Positions 1-7,846 of a stretch of DNA of 64,000 nt are shown piece by piece. Positions within the stretch are counted from its first letter, which is position 1. The number at the start of each line of letters is the position of its first letter. Position numbers and translations under genes: made by a program. Source of the stretch: Pseudomonas sp. PA27(2017). Lineage in GTDB: Bacteria; Pseudomonadota; Gammaproteobacteria; Pseudomonadales; Pseudomonadaceae. The notes under the pieces are model-generated. The model had not been told where the DNA came from. It did no database searches and saw nothing but the letters and a program-made list of their open reading frames with translations. The DNA is taken from contig NZ_MSXW01000052.1 of assembly GCF_001945445.1 (NCBI RefSeq), forward strand, positions 46,464-110,463, read 5' to 3'.

Positions 1-291
1 TTTACCTGGGCACGTTTCGACTCCTGTAGACGTTTCTTAAAAAACAGCGTCCAGGGCAGCATGCCTGCTGTCTAGGCCTAGCCCAAGGCGCACAGCAGCA
101 ACAATTTGCACACTCATCGATCTCAGCCTACGCTGCGCTCCCAATAGAATGATTCGTCAATCTCCATCATCTTCGGAAAACTCCCGTGATAGCTGCCAAA
201 GCATCACTAGCCAAAACAACTGTTTACGTATACAGTATTAAGCAGCCCTATCTGAATAAGGTTCGGCCCCTCGACGCCAGGCAGGATCCTC
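1..291. other. No gene recognised
   Basis: No convincing coding region or structured RNA was found here. A GTG behind an AGGAG on the minus strand, near position 12, opens a frame that stops after three codons, so it is not the start of a gene running off the left edge. Confidence 0.5.
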
Positions 292-519
292 ATGAGCAAG
301 ACACACCACAATCTGAGACTGACATCCCCACGATGCTCATTCTGCGGTGCAATCTGGCAACCTGCTGAGGGCGTTGACGCCCTTGCGACATGCTGCCCTA
401 GCTGTGCAGTTGAGCGTCGCGCATTAGTCCAAGTCCACTTCCAGCTTCATCCCCTGCACGCCTCTGATTTTATCGGCGGTTATCTATTACCCCGCCGATT
501 ACGCAGTGTGGCAGGCTAA
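292..519 (+). CDS. Small Cys4 zinc-ribbon protein, unknown
   Basis: This 75-residue ORF has an AGGA ribosome binding site five bases before its ATG. It carries two cysteine knuckles, C15-x2-C18 and C35-x2-C38 with an extra C34, which is the spacing of a compact zinc ribbon. No other domain is recognised. It converges on the kinase gene with only four bases between the two stop codons, which supports a real gene end here. Its function is unknown; small zinc-ribbon proteins of this sort are common in islands and prophages. It could still be a chance ORF. Confidence 0.45.
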   Translation: MSKTHHNLRLTSPRCSFCGAIWQPAEGVDALATCCPSCAVERRALVQVHFQLHPLHASDFIGGYLLPRRLRSVAG

Positions 520-523
520 GCGC

Positions 524-1552
524 TTAGACGCAGAAGAAGTCTTCGAGCTCTCGATCAACTGCACTCCGCGAGATGACTCCCTGCGATTGGCCCAGAGTCT
601 TCACACGCCCGTCCCCTAATGGCTCACTCCAAGCTTTCCATTCATGCTGGCGCAGCGAGTGCAACTGCCACTGCACGACCTTAAGGCGCCCCGCTGACTG
701 TGTCTCCCACCTAACTAAATTTGGAGCAACTGTCGTATCCCATACCGAATCGATCGGCAAACCCGAGATCGCATTTAGTGCTTGGTCGGCATTTGCGTAC
801 CGGTCATAAGGGTCGTCAGCAAGCATTTTTCGAATGACACGACGCCAACTCTTGGGGACGTGGGGCAACCATCGCAAGCGTTTAGCAAAGCCTCCTTTCT
901 TTACCGCATCTTGCGGGGATTCGTTTTGGAAGATGTACCAAACCTCGCCATGCAGCAGCCGATAAATCGTCATGCCCAAGGCCCAGATATCACTTCTGAC
1001 GCTAGTGCCTCCGCCATGCCAAATTTCCCATGCGATGTGGTCTGCATAACCAGCTGCGGAGCCATACCCCAAAAGCAGGTTGTCAGTCACAAGACCAAAA
1101 TCACCCAGCTTCGCCATCCCCAGGTGATCAAGCAGAATGTTCCCCGGCTTGATGTCTCGATGGAGCATGCCCCTTCCGTGCAACGCACCCAAACCGATCA
1201 GAACGTCTAAAGCGTGCCTACGCACCGTACTCAGGCTCAGAGGGCCACCCTCATAGCGGGCGTGTAAAGAGCCACCAGGGCAGTACGCCATCGTAAAGCG
1301 AATGTTCTCGGCAGACTCGTCAATCCCATAGACCTGCACCACATTTCGATGAGTGGCACTTGATAGATGTCTGGCCTCCGCAAGGAAGGCCTGCCTAATA
1401 GCGAGCCACTCAGCATCATCATTCTCGGGTTTGCGCGCTATAACTTTGACAGCCACTTCCCCGTGCACCCCATCCTGCCCCAGGAAAACCTCACCAAAGT
1501 GGCCTTCACCCAACTTCCTAACGATCTGCAAGTTTGGGACAACTCTGCTCAT
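524..1552 (-). CDS. Serine/threonine protein kinase (Hanks type)
   Basis: The 342-residue protein has a complete eukaryotic-like kinase core: glycine loop GEGHFGEV at 15–22, ATP-binding K36, catalytic loop HRDIKPGN at 131–138 with D133, and DFG at 151–153. There is no transmembrane segment and no PASTA repeats, so it is cytosolic. About 70 residues after the kinase fold form a C-terminal region of unknown role. Its ATG overlaps the stop of the upstream RuvC-like gene as ATGA, indicating translational coupling and a functional pair. Stand-alone cytosolic kinases in islands often act in phage defence or toxin systems, but that role here is inference. The kinase identity is certain. Confidence 0.93.
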   Translation of the reverse strand: MSRVVPNLQIVRKLGEGHFGEVFLGQDGVHGEVAVKVIARKPENDDAEWLAIRQAFLAEARHLSSATHRNVVQVYGIDESAENIRFTMAYCPGGSLHARYEGGPLSLSTVRRHALDVLIGLGALHGRGMLHRDIKPGNILLDHLGMAKLGDFGLVTDNLLLGYGSAAGYADHIAWEIWHGGGTSVRSDIWALGMTIYRLLHGEVWYIFQNESPQDAVKKGGFAKRLRWLPHVPKSWRRVIRKMLADDPYDRYANADQALNAISGLPIDSVWDTTVAPNLVRWETQSAGRLKVVQWQLHSLRQHEWKAWSEPLGDGRVKTLGQSQGVISRSAVDRELEDFFCV

Positions 1553-2025
1553 GGCCGAGCCCTATGTGCAACCACCAACATAGCTGCCTCTCGGCTACCC
1601 TTACGCAGCTTTGCCCCTTCCAGTTGCGCCTCCCAAAAAGCATCGTCTGCGACACAGTCATCGACCTTACGCCCATATGTCCGACTGATCACATCCTTCT
1701 TGAGTACTCGTGTTTCACAGACGGAAGCAGCTGCGCACATGATTACTCCTCGAAGCTCGGCACCATCAAGCAAGCCGCCCCTCGCACTGCTTCCCTGGGG
1801 AAGTGCACTCGCTTTGATGACAACTTGATCTACAGCGTTGCCCTCAAGGAAGCCTTTGCAGCGATGGAAAAGAGTCTCATATGCCTTTGCACGATCCCCG
1901 GTGGGAAGCTTCCAAGTTTCATCCCTGATCAGGGTTAACGGGGCATCCTGGTCTTCCGGTATGGACGCATCTACGACGGTCACATCACCCGAACCTATTA
2001 CCAACCCTACGCAGCGCGTTGCCAT
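1549..2025 (-). CDS. RuvC/RNase H-fold protein (DUF3010-like)
   Basis: The 158-residue protein starts at an ATG seven bases after AAGGA; an upstream start at 2061 lacks a comparable site. Its order of elements resembles DUF3010, a RuvC-like fold family: an N-terminal CVGLVIGSGDVTVV strand pair, a VVIKASALPQG strand-turn, a GG-rich helix, and a C-terminal helix ending SREAAMLVVAHRA. The usual acidic residues of the RuvC active site are not evident, so it may bind nucleic acid or act as a regulator rather than cut DNA. It is the first gene of a two-gene operon with the kinase. The family assignment comes from remembered sequence resemblance and is tentative. Confidence 0.5.
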   Translation of the reverse strand: MATRCVGLVIGSGDVTVVDASIPEDQDAPLTLIRDETWKLPTGDRAKAYETLFHRCKGFLEGNAVDQVVIKASALPQGSSARGGLLDGAELRGVIMCAAASVCETRVLKKDVISRTYGRKVDDCVADDAFWEAQLEGAKLRKGSREAAMLVVAHRARP

Positions 2026-2304
2026 ATACTTTTCCTTGTGAGGGCATTTGAATCCAGACATGGTATTACAGCACTCAGGTTCGTCAATACCTTGCTTTGC
2101 ACACTAAGCGATAGGCAATGTAAGGCTGATCTTGCGACGAGGAAAAATGAAATAAATTGATTCAGCGTGTTAATCTTATCTTGCCTCACATCGCCGGACT
2201 GAGGGTTGCATCAGTGTTTCGAGTTTATTTCGCTGCCACGTAGTCATCCTCATCCAACGAACGTGCAATAGAAGTTTTTGCAAAACTCACAATGGATTTG
2301 AAAC

Positions 2305-3510
2305 GTGAATAAAAGGCTGCCAATCAAACGAGACGCACGAGCATGGCTCGTGTCTTGCGCAGGTAGGGCATGGAAACGTCTTAAGACATCATTTTTGATA
2401 GTGTGCCAATTGATAGGGACGAGCTGGGGGTCGTTAATCATTGCGCTGCTAACAATTGGAAGTGCCGCAATGATCTCCGTGATGAGCACAGATATAAAGT
2501 CTGAGTTCTCTCAGACCGAGACCATAGAACAGTTTTTCAACACTGACTACCTCTGGCCATCCATATTACTTTGCATTGCTGCGGTTGTTGCTGTATTCCT
2601 CAGAGAGGTTGGTGTAGTTACTACAACTCGCAAAAAAGAAAAAGAACTCCAGGATCGCCTTACAACCATGCCGCCCAAGCAATTTCTTGCAGCCTACAGT
2701 GACACGATAATAGACATAAGACTGCTGTATGAGAGTTTAGAGCGGAGCAATGAATCGCAACAAATGAGCAAAGAGACTCTCGCAAGTGACATTCGAGTCA
2801 TCCTCACAAAGATTCTCGTGCTCGCCCAAAACTGGGACAGCGCACCTTCAGAAACCTACCGCGCCAATATCATGATGGTAGAGATGGATAAGGGACAGAT
2901 CAGAAAGCATCTGTCATCACAGGTCAATGACAGCCCATTCTTTTTATTTAGTTCAAATATCGATGCTCGCCTGGATAACGCCGACGGCATACTTCACATC
3001 AGCGATCTTGAGCTGTCGACTCTTGTTAGCAATCAAACCCTCGCAGAGCCAGACAATGAAATCCTGCCAATATGCTTTCCTTTCAAAATAGACACAACCG
3101 ACGCCGCAAAGTCCCAGCCGAACCTACCTGGCGGCCCTATTGCTGTTGCCTCTATGGAAGCTCAGTACATCCAGAACTCTCGAACGCATTTCAAAGAGTG
3201 GCTAGAGGATGAGGCGCTTCACAATCCGCATATAACAGAACACTACAAATTTACTATCGGTAAATATTACACAAACCATCGAGTTGCCACCTCAATACTT
3301 TCGATACCGCTTGTATCGCGCCCCACAAAGGATGACGAAAAAAAAGCTGTTGGGTGTTTAAATATTTATAACAACAAAACAAATATTTTGATGGGCGACA
3401 GCCGTAATGCGCAGTTTGTACAGCTGCTCCAGCCAATTTGCGCGTACTTATGTGACATGATATTATTATATCGTACATTCATCGATATGGAGGCTAGTGA
3501 AAATGAATGA
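2305..3510 (+). CDS. Membrane-anchored GAF-domain protein
   Basis: This 401-residue protein begins at a GTG and is AT-rich. Two hydrophobic helices lie at about 36–60 and 82–100, followed by a charged, probably coiled region at 105–175. A C-terminal half with GAF-like features follows: the strand-rich stretch with VATSILSIPLVS and VGCLNIYNN near 325–355, and a terminal helix. A GAF domain facing the cytoplasm would sense a small ligand or mediate contact. No kinase, cyclase or nuclease output domain follows, so output probably passes through a partner. It is transcribed away from the RuvC-like/kinase pair and overlaps the next small ORF by eight bases. Confidence 0.6.
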   Translation: MNKRLPIKRDARAWLVSCAGRAWKRLKTSFLIVCQLIGTSWGSLIIALLTIGSAAMISVMSTDIKSEFSQTETIEQFFNTDYLWPSILLCIAAVVAVFLREVGVVTTTRKKEKELQDRLTTMPPKQFLAAYSDTIIDIRLLYESLERSNESQQMSKETLASDIRVILTKILVLAQNWDSAPSETYRANIMMVEMDKGQIRKHLSSQVNDSPFFLFSSNIDARLDNADGILHISDLELSTLVSNQTLAEPDNEILPICFPFKIDTTDAAKSQPNLPGGPIAVASMEAQYIQNSRTHFKEWLEDEALHNPHITEHYKFTIGKYYTNHRVATSILSIPLVSRPTKDDEKKAVGCLNIYNNKTNILMGDSRNAQFVQLLQPICAYLCDMILLYRTFIDMEASENE

Positions 3511-3718
3511 TATTGCCGCTAAGCCAATTATTGACGGCGCAAACGCAGACGCCAACGATAGATCTCCCATAGCGTTGAAAAATAAGGCTTTTGCGAAAAT
3601 ATATAGCAGCAGGATGTCCCGCGAAGAGCTCAGAGAGTCGATGCTGGCCAAGGCTAAAGATGTCGTTGAAAAGGGCATTTCCTCTATTGAGCTAGTGACT
3701 GTTAAGGAACATCGATAG
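3503..3718 (+). CDS. Small protein coupled to the GAF membrane protein
   Basis: The product is 71 residues from the ATG at 3503, ten bases downstream of GGAG; a GTG two codons earlier sits too close to that site. The reading frame overlaps the end of the GAF gene, so the two are translationally coupled. The protein is charged, with an N-terminal Ala/Asp-rich segment and a predicted amphipathic helix (SREELRESMLAKAKDVVEKG). No known domain is recognised. It may be a partner or antitoxin-like companion of the GAF protein, which is inference only. Confidence 0.5.
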   Translation: MNDIAAKPIIDGANADANDRSPIALKNKAFAKIYSSRMSREELRESMLAKAKDVVEKGISSIELVTVKEHR

Positions 3719-3765
3719 CACTCCCTCTGCCTATCCGCCTTATTAGCTGCTGCCTGCAGTCCTTT

Positions 3766-3795
3766 GAAAGCCACCGCAAGGTGGCTTTCTTGCTT
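3766..3795 (+). terminator. Rho-independent terminator
   Basis: A perfect 10-bp stem (GAAAGCCACC / GGTGGCTTTC) with a GCAA loop is followed by a T-rich stretch, 47 bases after the stop of the small ORF. It ends the GAF transcription unit. Confidence 0.75.
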
Positions 3796-4086
3796 CTGTA
3801 GGCCGACATTCGTCGCGGGTCGCGGGAAAGCGATGAAGCGAGCTTGGCGCGCATAGGTGCCGGCTCTCAAAACGTTATGGTCTTAACTGGCTTGCGGGAT
3901 AGACGGGCTTGCGGTGATGTGGCTGCAGATGGGCGTGCGATCAGCCCAGTGAGTGTTTAGCGCTGGTGGCTCAGTGGCAAGTGATAAGAAGAGAGGGATA
4001 TGTAGCTCTCTCATCTGCTGCAGGCCTTTATTCGATCACCCAATCCGCCCCGTGCTTACTGCGAAGCCCCCGCAGAAGGACAAGCT
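3796..4086. other. No gene recognised
   Basis: This stretch lies between the terminator and the run-on 3' end of the truncated aminotransferase. Only short frames without ribosome binding sites are present. It is probably the terminal, non-coding part of the island. Confidence 0.5.
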
Positions 4087-5178
4087 TCAGCTGGGAAAAC
4101 AAGCTTGCGAAAAGCGAAATAGTTGCTTAAAATAGTTACTCAACTCCCTTACAGAACCTAATTTCAGGGTACTAGTATAGGGTTGGGGGGCGACAAGAGT
4201 GGTGCCCATGCCGCTATGGCCATGGCCGCTGCTGGTTTCGCTGGCGTGCTGCTGAGCCAAGCGCATGGCCTGGGCCATTTCATGGCTGCAGCCGTACACC
4301 GAGCACGGCACGCCGCCGGCGATCGGCTTACCGAGGGTGATGAAGTCCGGCTTTAGGTTCCAGGCTCGGGTACAGCCGCCAGGGCCGGTGGAGATGGTGT
4401 GGGTTTCGTCGATGATCAGCAGGCTGCCGTATTTCTTGCTCAGCTCGCGAACCTTTTCCATGAAGCCTGGCTCGGGCAGCACCATACCGATATTGGTCAT
4501 CGCTGGCTCGCAGAGGATCGCCGCCACGTCACCTTGGGCAAGCGCCGCCTCCAGCGCAGCGACATCGTTGAACGGCACGGCGCGGCTGGTCTTGGCCAGG
4601 TTGCGCGCCTGGCCGATCAGGCCGCCACGGTGCACGGTGCGGCCTTCCTTGCAGCGCACCATGACGTCGTCGACGGTGCCGTGGTAGCAGCCATCGAACA
4701 CCAGCAGCACCTTACGGTTGGTGATGGCGCGGGCCCAGCGGATCACGAAGCGGTTGGCGTCGGTGGCGGTGGTCGCCACCTGCCAGAACGGCAGGCCGAA
4801 ACGTTCGGCGAGCAGTTCGCCGGCGATGATCGCGTCCTCGCCGGGCAGCATGGTGGTCAGGCCGTTGGCGCCCTGCTCGGCGATGGCCTGGGCGATGGGC
4901 TCGGGCGAGTGGCCGAACATGCTGCCGGTGTCGCCCAGGCAGAAGTCGATGTACTCGTGGCCGTCGACGTCATGAAAGCGCGCACCCTTGGCGCGGCTGA
5001 CGAACAGCGAACTGGGCATCGACCAGTCGCTCATCCAGTGCATCGGCACGCCGCCGAACAGCGACTTGCGGGCGCGCTTGGCCAATTCCACGGATTTCGG
5101 GTTGCGTTGCAGGAAATGCTCGCGCTCACGGGCGGCGAAGGTTTCGACGGCTTTATCGTTGATGCCACTCGGGTACAT
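4087..5178 (-). pseudogene. Class III aminotransferase, 3' end lost
   Basis: The first ~329 codons are a normal PLP-dependent class III aminotransferase of the glutamate-1-semialdehyde aminomutase type. Visible features are the substrate/cofactor segment GCYHGTVDDV, the PLP-contact stretch LLIIDETHT, and the lysine motif TLGKPIAGG. The start at 5178 has AGGAG seven bases upstream. After GMGTTL, where intact relatives continue into the small C-terminal domain, the sequence changes to unrelated residues and stops about 34 codons later. Relatives are around 450 residues, so about 100 are missing and the enzyme is very likely inactive. It is the last gene of an operon with the two SDR genes; its substrate is unknown. 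Confidence 0.85.
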
Positions 5179-5219
5179 GGGAAGGCTCCTGTTGTTGTCA
5201 GTCGGGGTCAACGCAGCGC

Positions 5220-5975
5220 TCAGTTACCGGCCGACACCCCGCAGTCGATGGCCAGATCCGCGCCGGTGATCGACCGTGCGCCGCTCTGGCAGAGAAAGAA
5301 CGCCAGGTCGGCCACCTCACCGGGCTGGATGAAGCGCGCCGCCGCGCCTTGTGGGTACTTGGCGAGCAAATCCTGGTAATAGGCGTCCTGGTCGCCATTG
5401 CCGTAGCGCTCGGCCTGGAACTTGAGCATCGGGGTTTCCACATCGCCCGGTGACACGCTATTGCAGCGCACGCCATCAGGGGCCAGGTCCAGCGCCAGGG
5501 CCTTGGTCATGAGGGTCACCGCGCCCTTGCTGGCGCAGTAAGCAGCGGCGTTGCGGTTACCCTGGCGGCCGGCGTCGCTGGAGATGTTGACGATGGCACC
5601 CCTGCTCTCGCGTAACGCCGGGATGCTGGCCGAGCACATGAAGAAGGTGGCTTTGAGGTTGACGTCCAGCACGATGTCGAAGTCCTCTTCACTGCACGTC
5701 TCCACCGGCCCCTCGCGCCATACCCCGGCACAGTTGATCAGGGCGTCCAGGCGACCGGTGGAGGCCAGCAGCGCGGCGACCACGTCACGGCAGGCGCCGG
5801 GTTTACGGATGTCGGCGGCGTGGGCGCCGGCCAGCTTGCCGGCGGCTTGCCGGGCAGCAAGGGTGCTGGCGTCCAGGTCGGTGCCGAACACCGTCCAGCC
5901 GCCTGCGGTGAAACGCTCGCACATGGCCTGGCCGATACCACCCAGGGCACCGGTAATCAGAACGACGGGTTGCAT
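5220..5975 (-). CDS. Short-chain dehydrogenase/reductase
   Basis: A 251-residue classical SDR. It has the NAD(P)-binding TGALGGIG, the NCAG stretch, a serine in the NISSDAG segment, and the catalytic YCASK. The ATG at 5975 follows GAGGAG with good spacing, so the longer frame reaching 6041 is rejected. The gene sits 41 bases upstream of the aminotransferase and downstream of a second SDR on the same strand. The pair suggests stepwise oxidation of a hydroxy or amino compound, with the aminotransferase acting on the resulting carbonyl. The substrate cannot be read from the sequence. Confidence 0.88.
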   Translation of the reverse strand: MQPVVLITGALGGIGQAMCERFTAGGWTVFGTDLDASTLAARQAAGKLAGAHAADIRKPGACRDVVAALLASTGRLDALINCAGVWREGPVETCSEEDFDIVLDVNLKATFFMCSASIPALRESRGAIVNISSDAGRQGNRNAAAYCASKGAVTLMTKALALDLAPDGVRCNSVSPGDVETPMLKFQAERYGNGDQDAYYQDLLAKYPQGAAARFIQPGEVADLAFFLCQSGARSITGADLAIDCGVSAGN

Positions 5976-6072
5976 CGATTCGCTCCTCGGCCCGCGGGCC
6001 GCTCGAAAGGTGGAATAAAGAGGGCTTTCAGCAGGCCGCATGACCGAGCGCAGTAGTTTTCACACGGCCTGC

Positions 6073-6849
6073 TCAGGGCGCCTTGTTCTCGATCAGGCTG
6101 TTGCCACCGTCGATGGTCAGCGTCTCGCCGGTGATGTAGCTGGCTTCCGGCGATGCCAGAAAAGCCACCGCAGCGGCGACTTCTTCGGGATGGCCGGCGC
6201 GCCCCACCGGCACGTAGGCAGCGGCCCGTACTTCTTCCGGCAGGCTGGCTGCAGTGGCGATCCAGCCCGGCGCGACGGAGTTCACGGTAATGCCCTGCCC
6301 CGCCACTTCCAGCGCCAGCGACAGGTTGAGGCCGACCATGCCGGCCTTGGCCGCGCTGTAGCCGGCCTCACCGGGATTGCCGACACGGGTGCCGGTCACC
6401 GAACTGACGTGTACCACCCGGCCATAACCGCGCCGCTGCATGCCCGGCAGCACGGCGCGAGTGAGCAGGAAGGCGGTGGTCAGGTTGCGCGAGAGCGACA
6501 GATTCCAGACGTCCAGGCTCATCTTGGCGACTTCGACGAACGGCTCCGGGCTGCCCTGCATGGCCATGCCGGCGTTGTTGACGAGGATGTCGATGCGCCC
6601 CCACAACGACTCGGCCCAATCGGCAAAGGCCTGGGTCTGCGCTTCGTCGGTAAGGTCCACCGCGCAGCCTTCCGCCTCGAAACCGGCAGCGCGAAGCTCG
6701 GCCACCCGCTCGGCAATACGCGCACTGCTGGCGGTAACGATCAGCTTGACGCCAGCCGCGCCGAGGCGACGTGCGATGGCCATGCCGATGCCACTTTCAC
6801 TACCGGCGCCACTGACCAATGCGACCTGACCTGCCATTGCCCTGAACAT
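6073..6849 (-). CDS. Short-chain dehydrogenase/reductase
   Basis: A 258-residue SDR that begins the operon. The cofactor motif is SGAGSESGIG, followed by NNAGMAM, VVHVSSVTG and the active-site YSAAK; the C-terminal ITGETLTIDGG is typical of the FabG-like group. The start at 6849 has GAGG five bases upstream and leaves about 90 bases to the divergent LysR gene, a usual arrangement for a LysR-controlled catabolic operon. It shares only general SDR features with its neighbour, so the two probably act on different intermediates. Confidence 0.88.
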   Translation of the reverse strand: MFRAMAGQVALVSGAGSESGIGMAIARRLGAAGVKLIVTASSARIAERVAELRAAGFEAEGCAVDLTDEAQTQAFADWAESLWGRIDILVNNAGMAMQGSPEPFVEVAKMSLDVWNLSLSRNLTTAFLLTRAVLPGMQRRGYGRVVHVSSVTGTRVGNPGEAGYSAAKAGMVGLNLSLALEVAGQGITVNSVAPGWIATAASLPEEVRAAAYVPVGRAGHPEEVAAAVAFLASPEASYITGETLTIDGGNSLIENKAP

Positions 6850-6901
6850 ACCCACCTCACGCAAACCGGGTTTCGATGAGCTGGATGCTAGGCGCATGAA
6901 T

Positions 6902-6928
6902 CTGATACAAAAAGACAACTGTTATCAG
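6902..6928. promoter_or_regulatory. Putative LysR operator
   Basis: The inverted repeat CTGATA-N15-TATCAG lies midway between the divergent SDR operon and the LysR gene. LysR proteins usually bind such interrupted dyads in the shared promoter region of divergent genes. The position and symmetry support this; binding is inferred. Confidence 0.45.
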
Positions 6929-6942
6929 GAAATCTGACAACC

Positions 6943-7845
6943 ATGATCTTCACCAGCGAAACGCTGCGGGTCTTTCTCGCCGTTATCGACAAAGGTTCGT
7001 TTTCAGCAGCCGCTCGTTCCCTGGGTCGCGTGCCCTCGGCGGTGAACATGGCGGTGTCGCAGCTGGAGGCGGAGCTCGACCTGACGCTTTTCGATCGCTC
7101 GACCCGCAAGGCGCTGCCCACGGCTGCCGCCCGAGCCCTGGAGCCCCAGGCCCGGCAGGTGGCCAGCCAGCTCAACCTGCTCGATGCCCACGCCCTGCAA
7201 CTGCACAAGGGCCTGGAACGCCGCTTGGTGATCGCCATGGCACCGGAGCTGCAGACCGGCGCCTGGAGCCGGCCACTGACCACCCTGGCTCGGGAATTTC
7301 CGACCCTGGAAATCGAGATTCGCTCGGCCGCACAGACCGACGCGGTGCGCATGATTCATGACGGCAGCGCGCATGTGGCCCTGATGTTCGAGCGTCCCGG
7401 CATCGACGAGCGCGAAGCCTTCGCCGAGGCCGGCAGCCAGTTGCTCACCGCGGTGGCGGCGCCGGGCTATCCGTTCGACAGCGAGGGCAAGCGGCTGGAC
7501 GCCGGGCAGATGGCCGATACCCGGCAGATCGTGGTGGCCAGCGACGATCCCAAGGCCTCGGAACCGCAGATCGTACTGTCGCACCGGGTATGGCTGACCG
7601 ACAGCTACATGGCCACCCTCGATCTGGTGCAGGCGGGCATGGGCTGGGCCTACCTGCCCCATCCGCTGGTACAACCGATGATCGACTCGGGAGTGCTGGC
7701 CGCGGTGAAGTTCGACAACATGGCCAGCCAGATCCGCCTGTGGGTCGATGTGATCTGGTACAAGAGCCGCCCGCTGGGCCTCGGCGCGCGTCGCTATCTG
7801 CAACTGCTGCGCGAGCAGGTGGAAGCCGGCCCGGCACGCTCCTGA
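6943..7845 (+). CDS. LysR-family transcriptional regulator
   Basis: A 300-residue LysR protein. It has an N-terminal winged helix-turn-helix at residues ~1–60 (ETLRVFLAVIDKGSFSAAAR … QLEAELDLTLFDR) and a periplasmic-binding-protein-like effector domain to the end. It is divergent from the SDR/aminotransferase operon across a short region holding a dyad, so it most likely controls that operon and itself. The loss of the aminotransferase end may have changed the inducer or value of the pathway. It converges with the diguanylate cyclase gene, with the two stop codons nearly touching. Confidence 0.92.
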   Translation: MIFTSETLRVFLAVIDKGSFSAAARSLGRVPSAVNMAVSQLEAELDLTLFDRSTRKALPTAAARALEPQARQVASQLNLLDAHALQLHKGLERRLVIAMAPELQTGAWSRPLTTLAREFPTLEIEIRSAAQTDAVRMIHDGSAHVALMFERPGIDEREAFAEAGSQLLTAVAAPGYPFDSEGKRLDAGQMADTRQIVVASDDPKASEPQIVLSHRVWLTDSYMATLDLVQAGMGWAYLPHPLVQPMIDSGVLAAVKFDNMASQIRLWVDVIWYKSRPLGLGARRYLQLLREQVEAGPARS

Positions 7846-7846
7846 G

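Larger units (their letters stand above)
1..4190. mobile_element. Accessory (island-like) DNA, right end only
   Basis: This stretch is clearly richer in A and T than the rest of the window, and its genes are not typical Pseudomonas core genes. Its right edge falls inside an aminotransferase gene whose conserved protein sequence stops abruptly near position 4190. No integrase or transposase is visible, so the mobile mechanism and left boundary must lie outside the window. An AT-rich patch at about 4110–4150, containing short near-repeats of GTTGC/GTTAC, may be a worn element end. The extent and the mobile nature are inferred; the gene truncation at its edge is seen directly. Confidence 0.55.

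Noticed and set aside
1..20. Start of a minus-strand gene leaving the left edge
   Set aside because: The GTG behind AGGAG reads only GTG CCC AGG before a TAA stop.
4399..5379. 326-residue plus-strand ORF opposite the aminotransferase
   Set aside because: Antisense to a recognisable, if truncated, aminotransferase; its residue mix is typical of a mirror frame.
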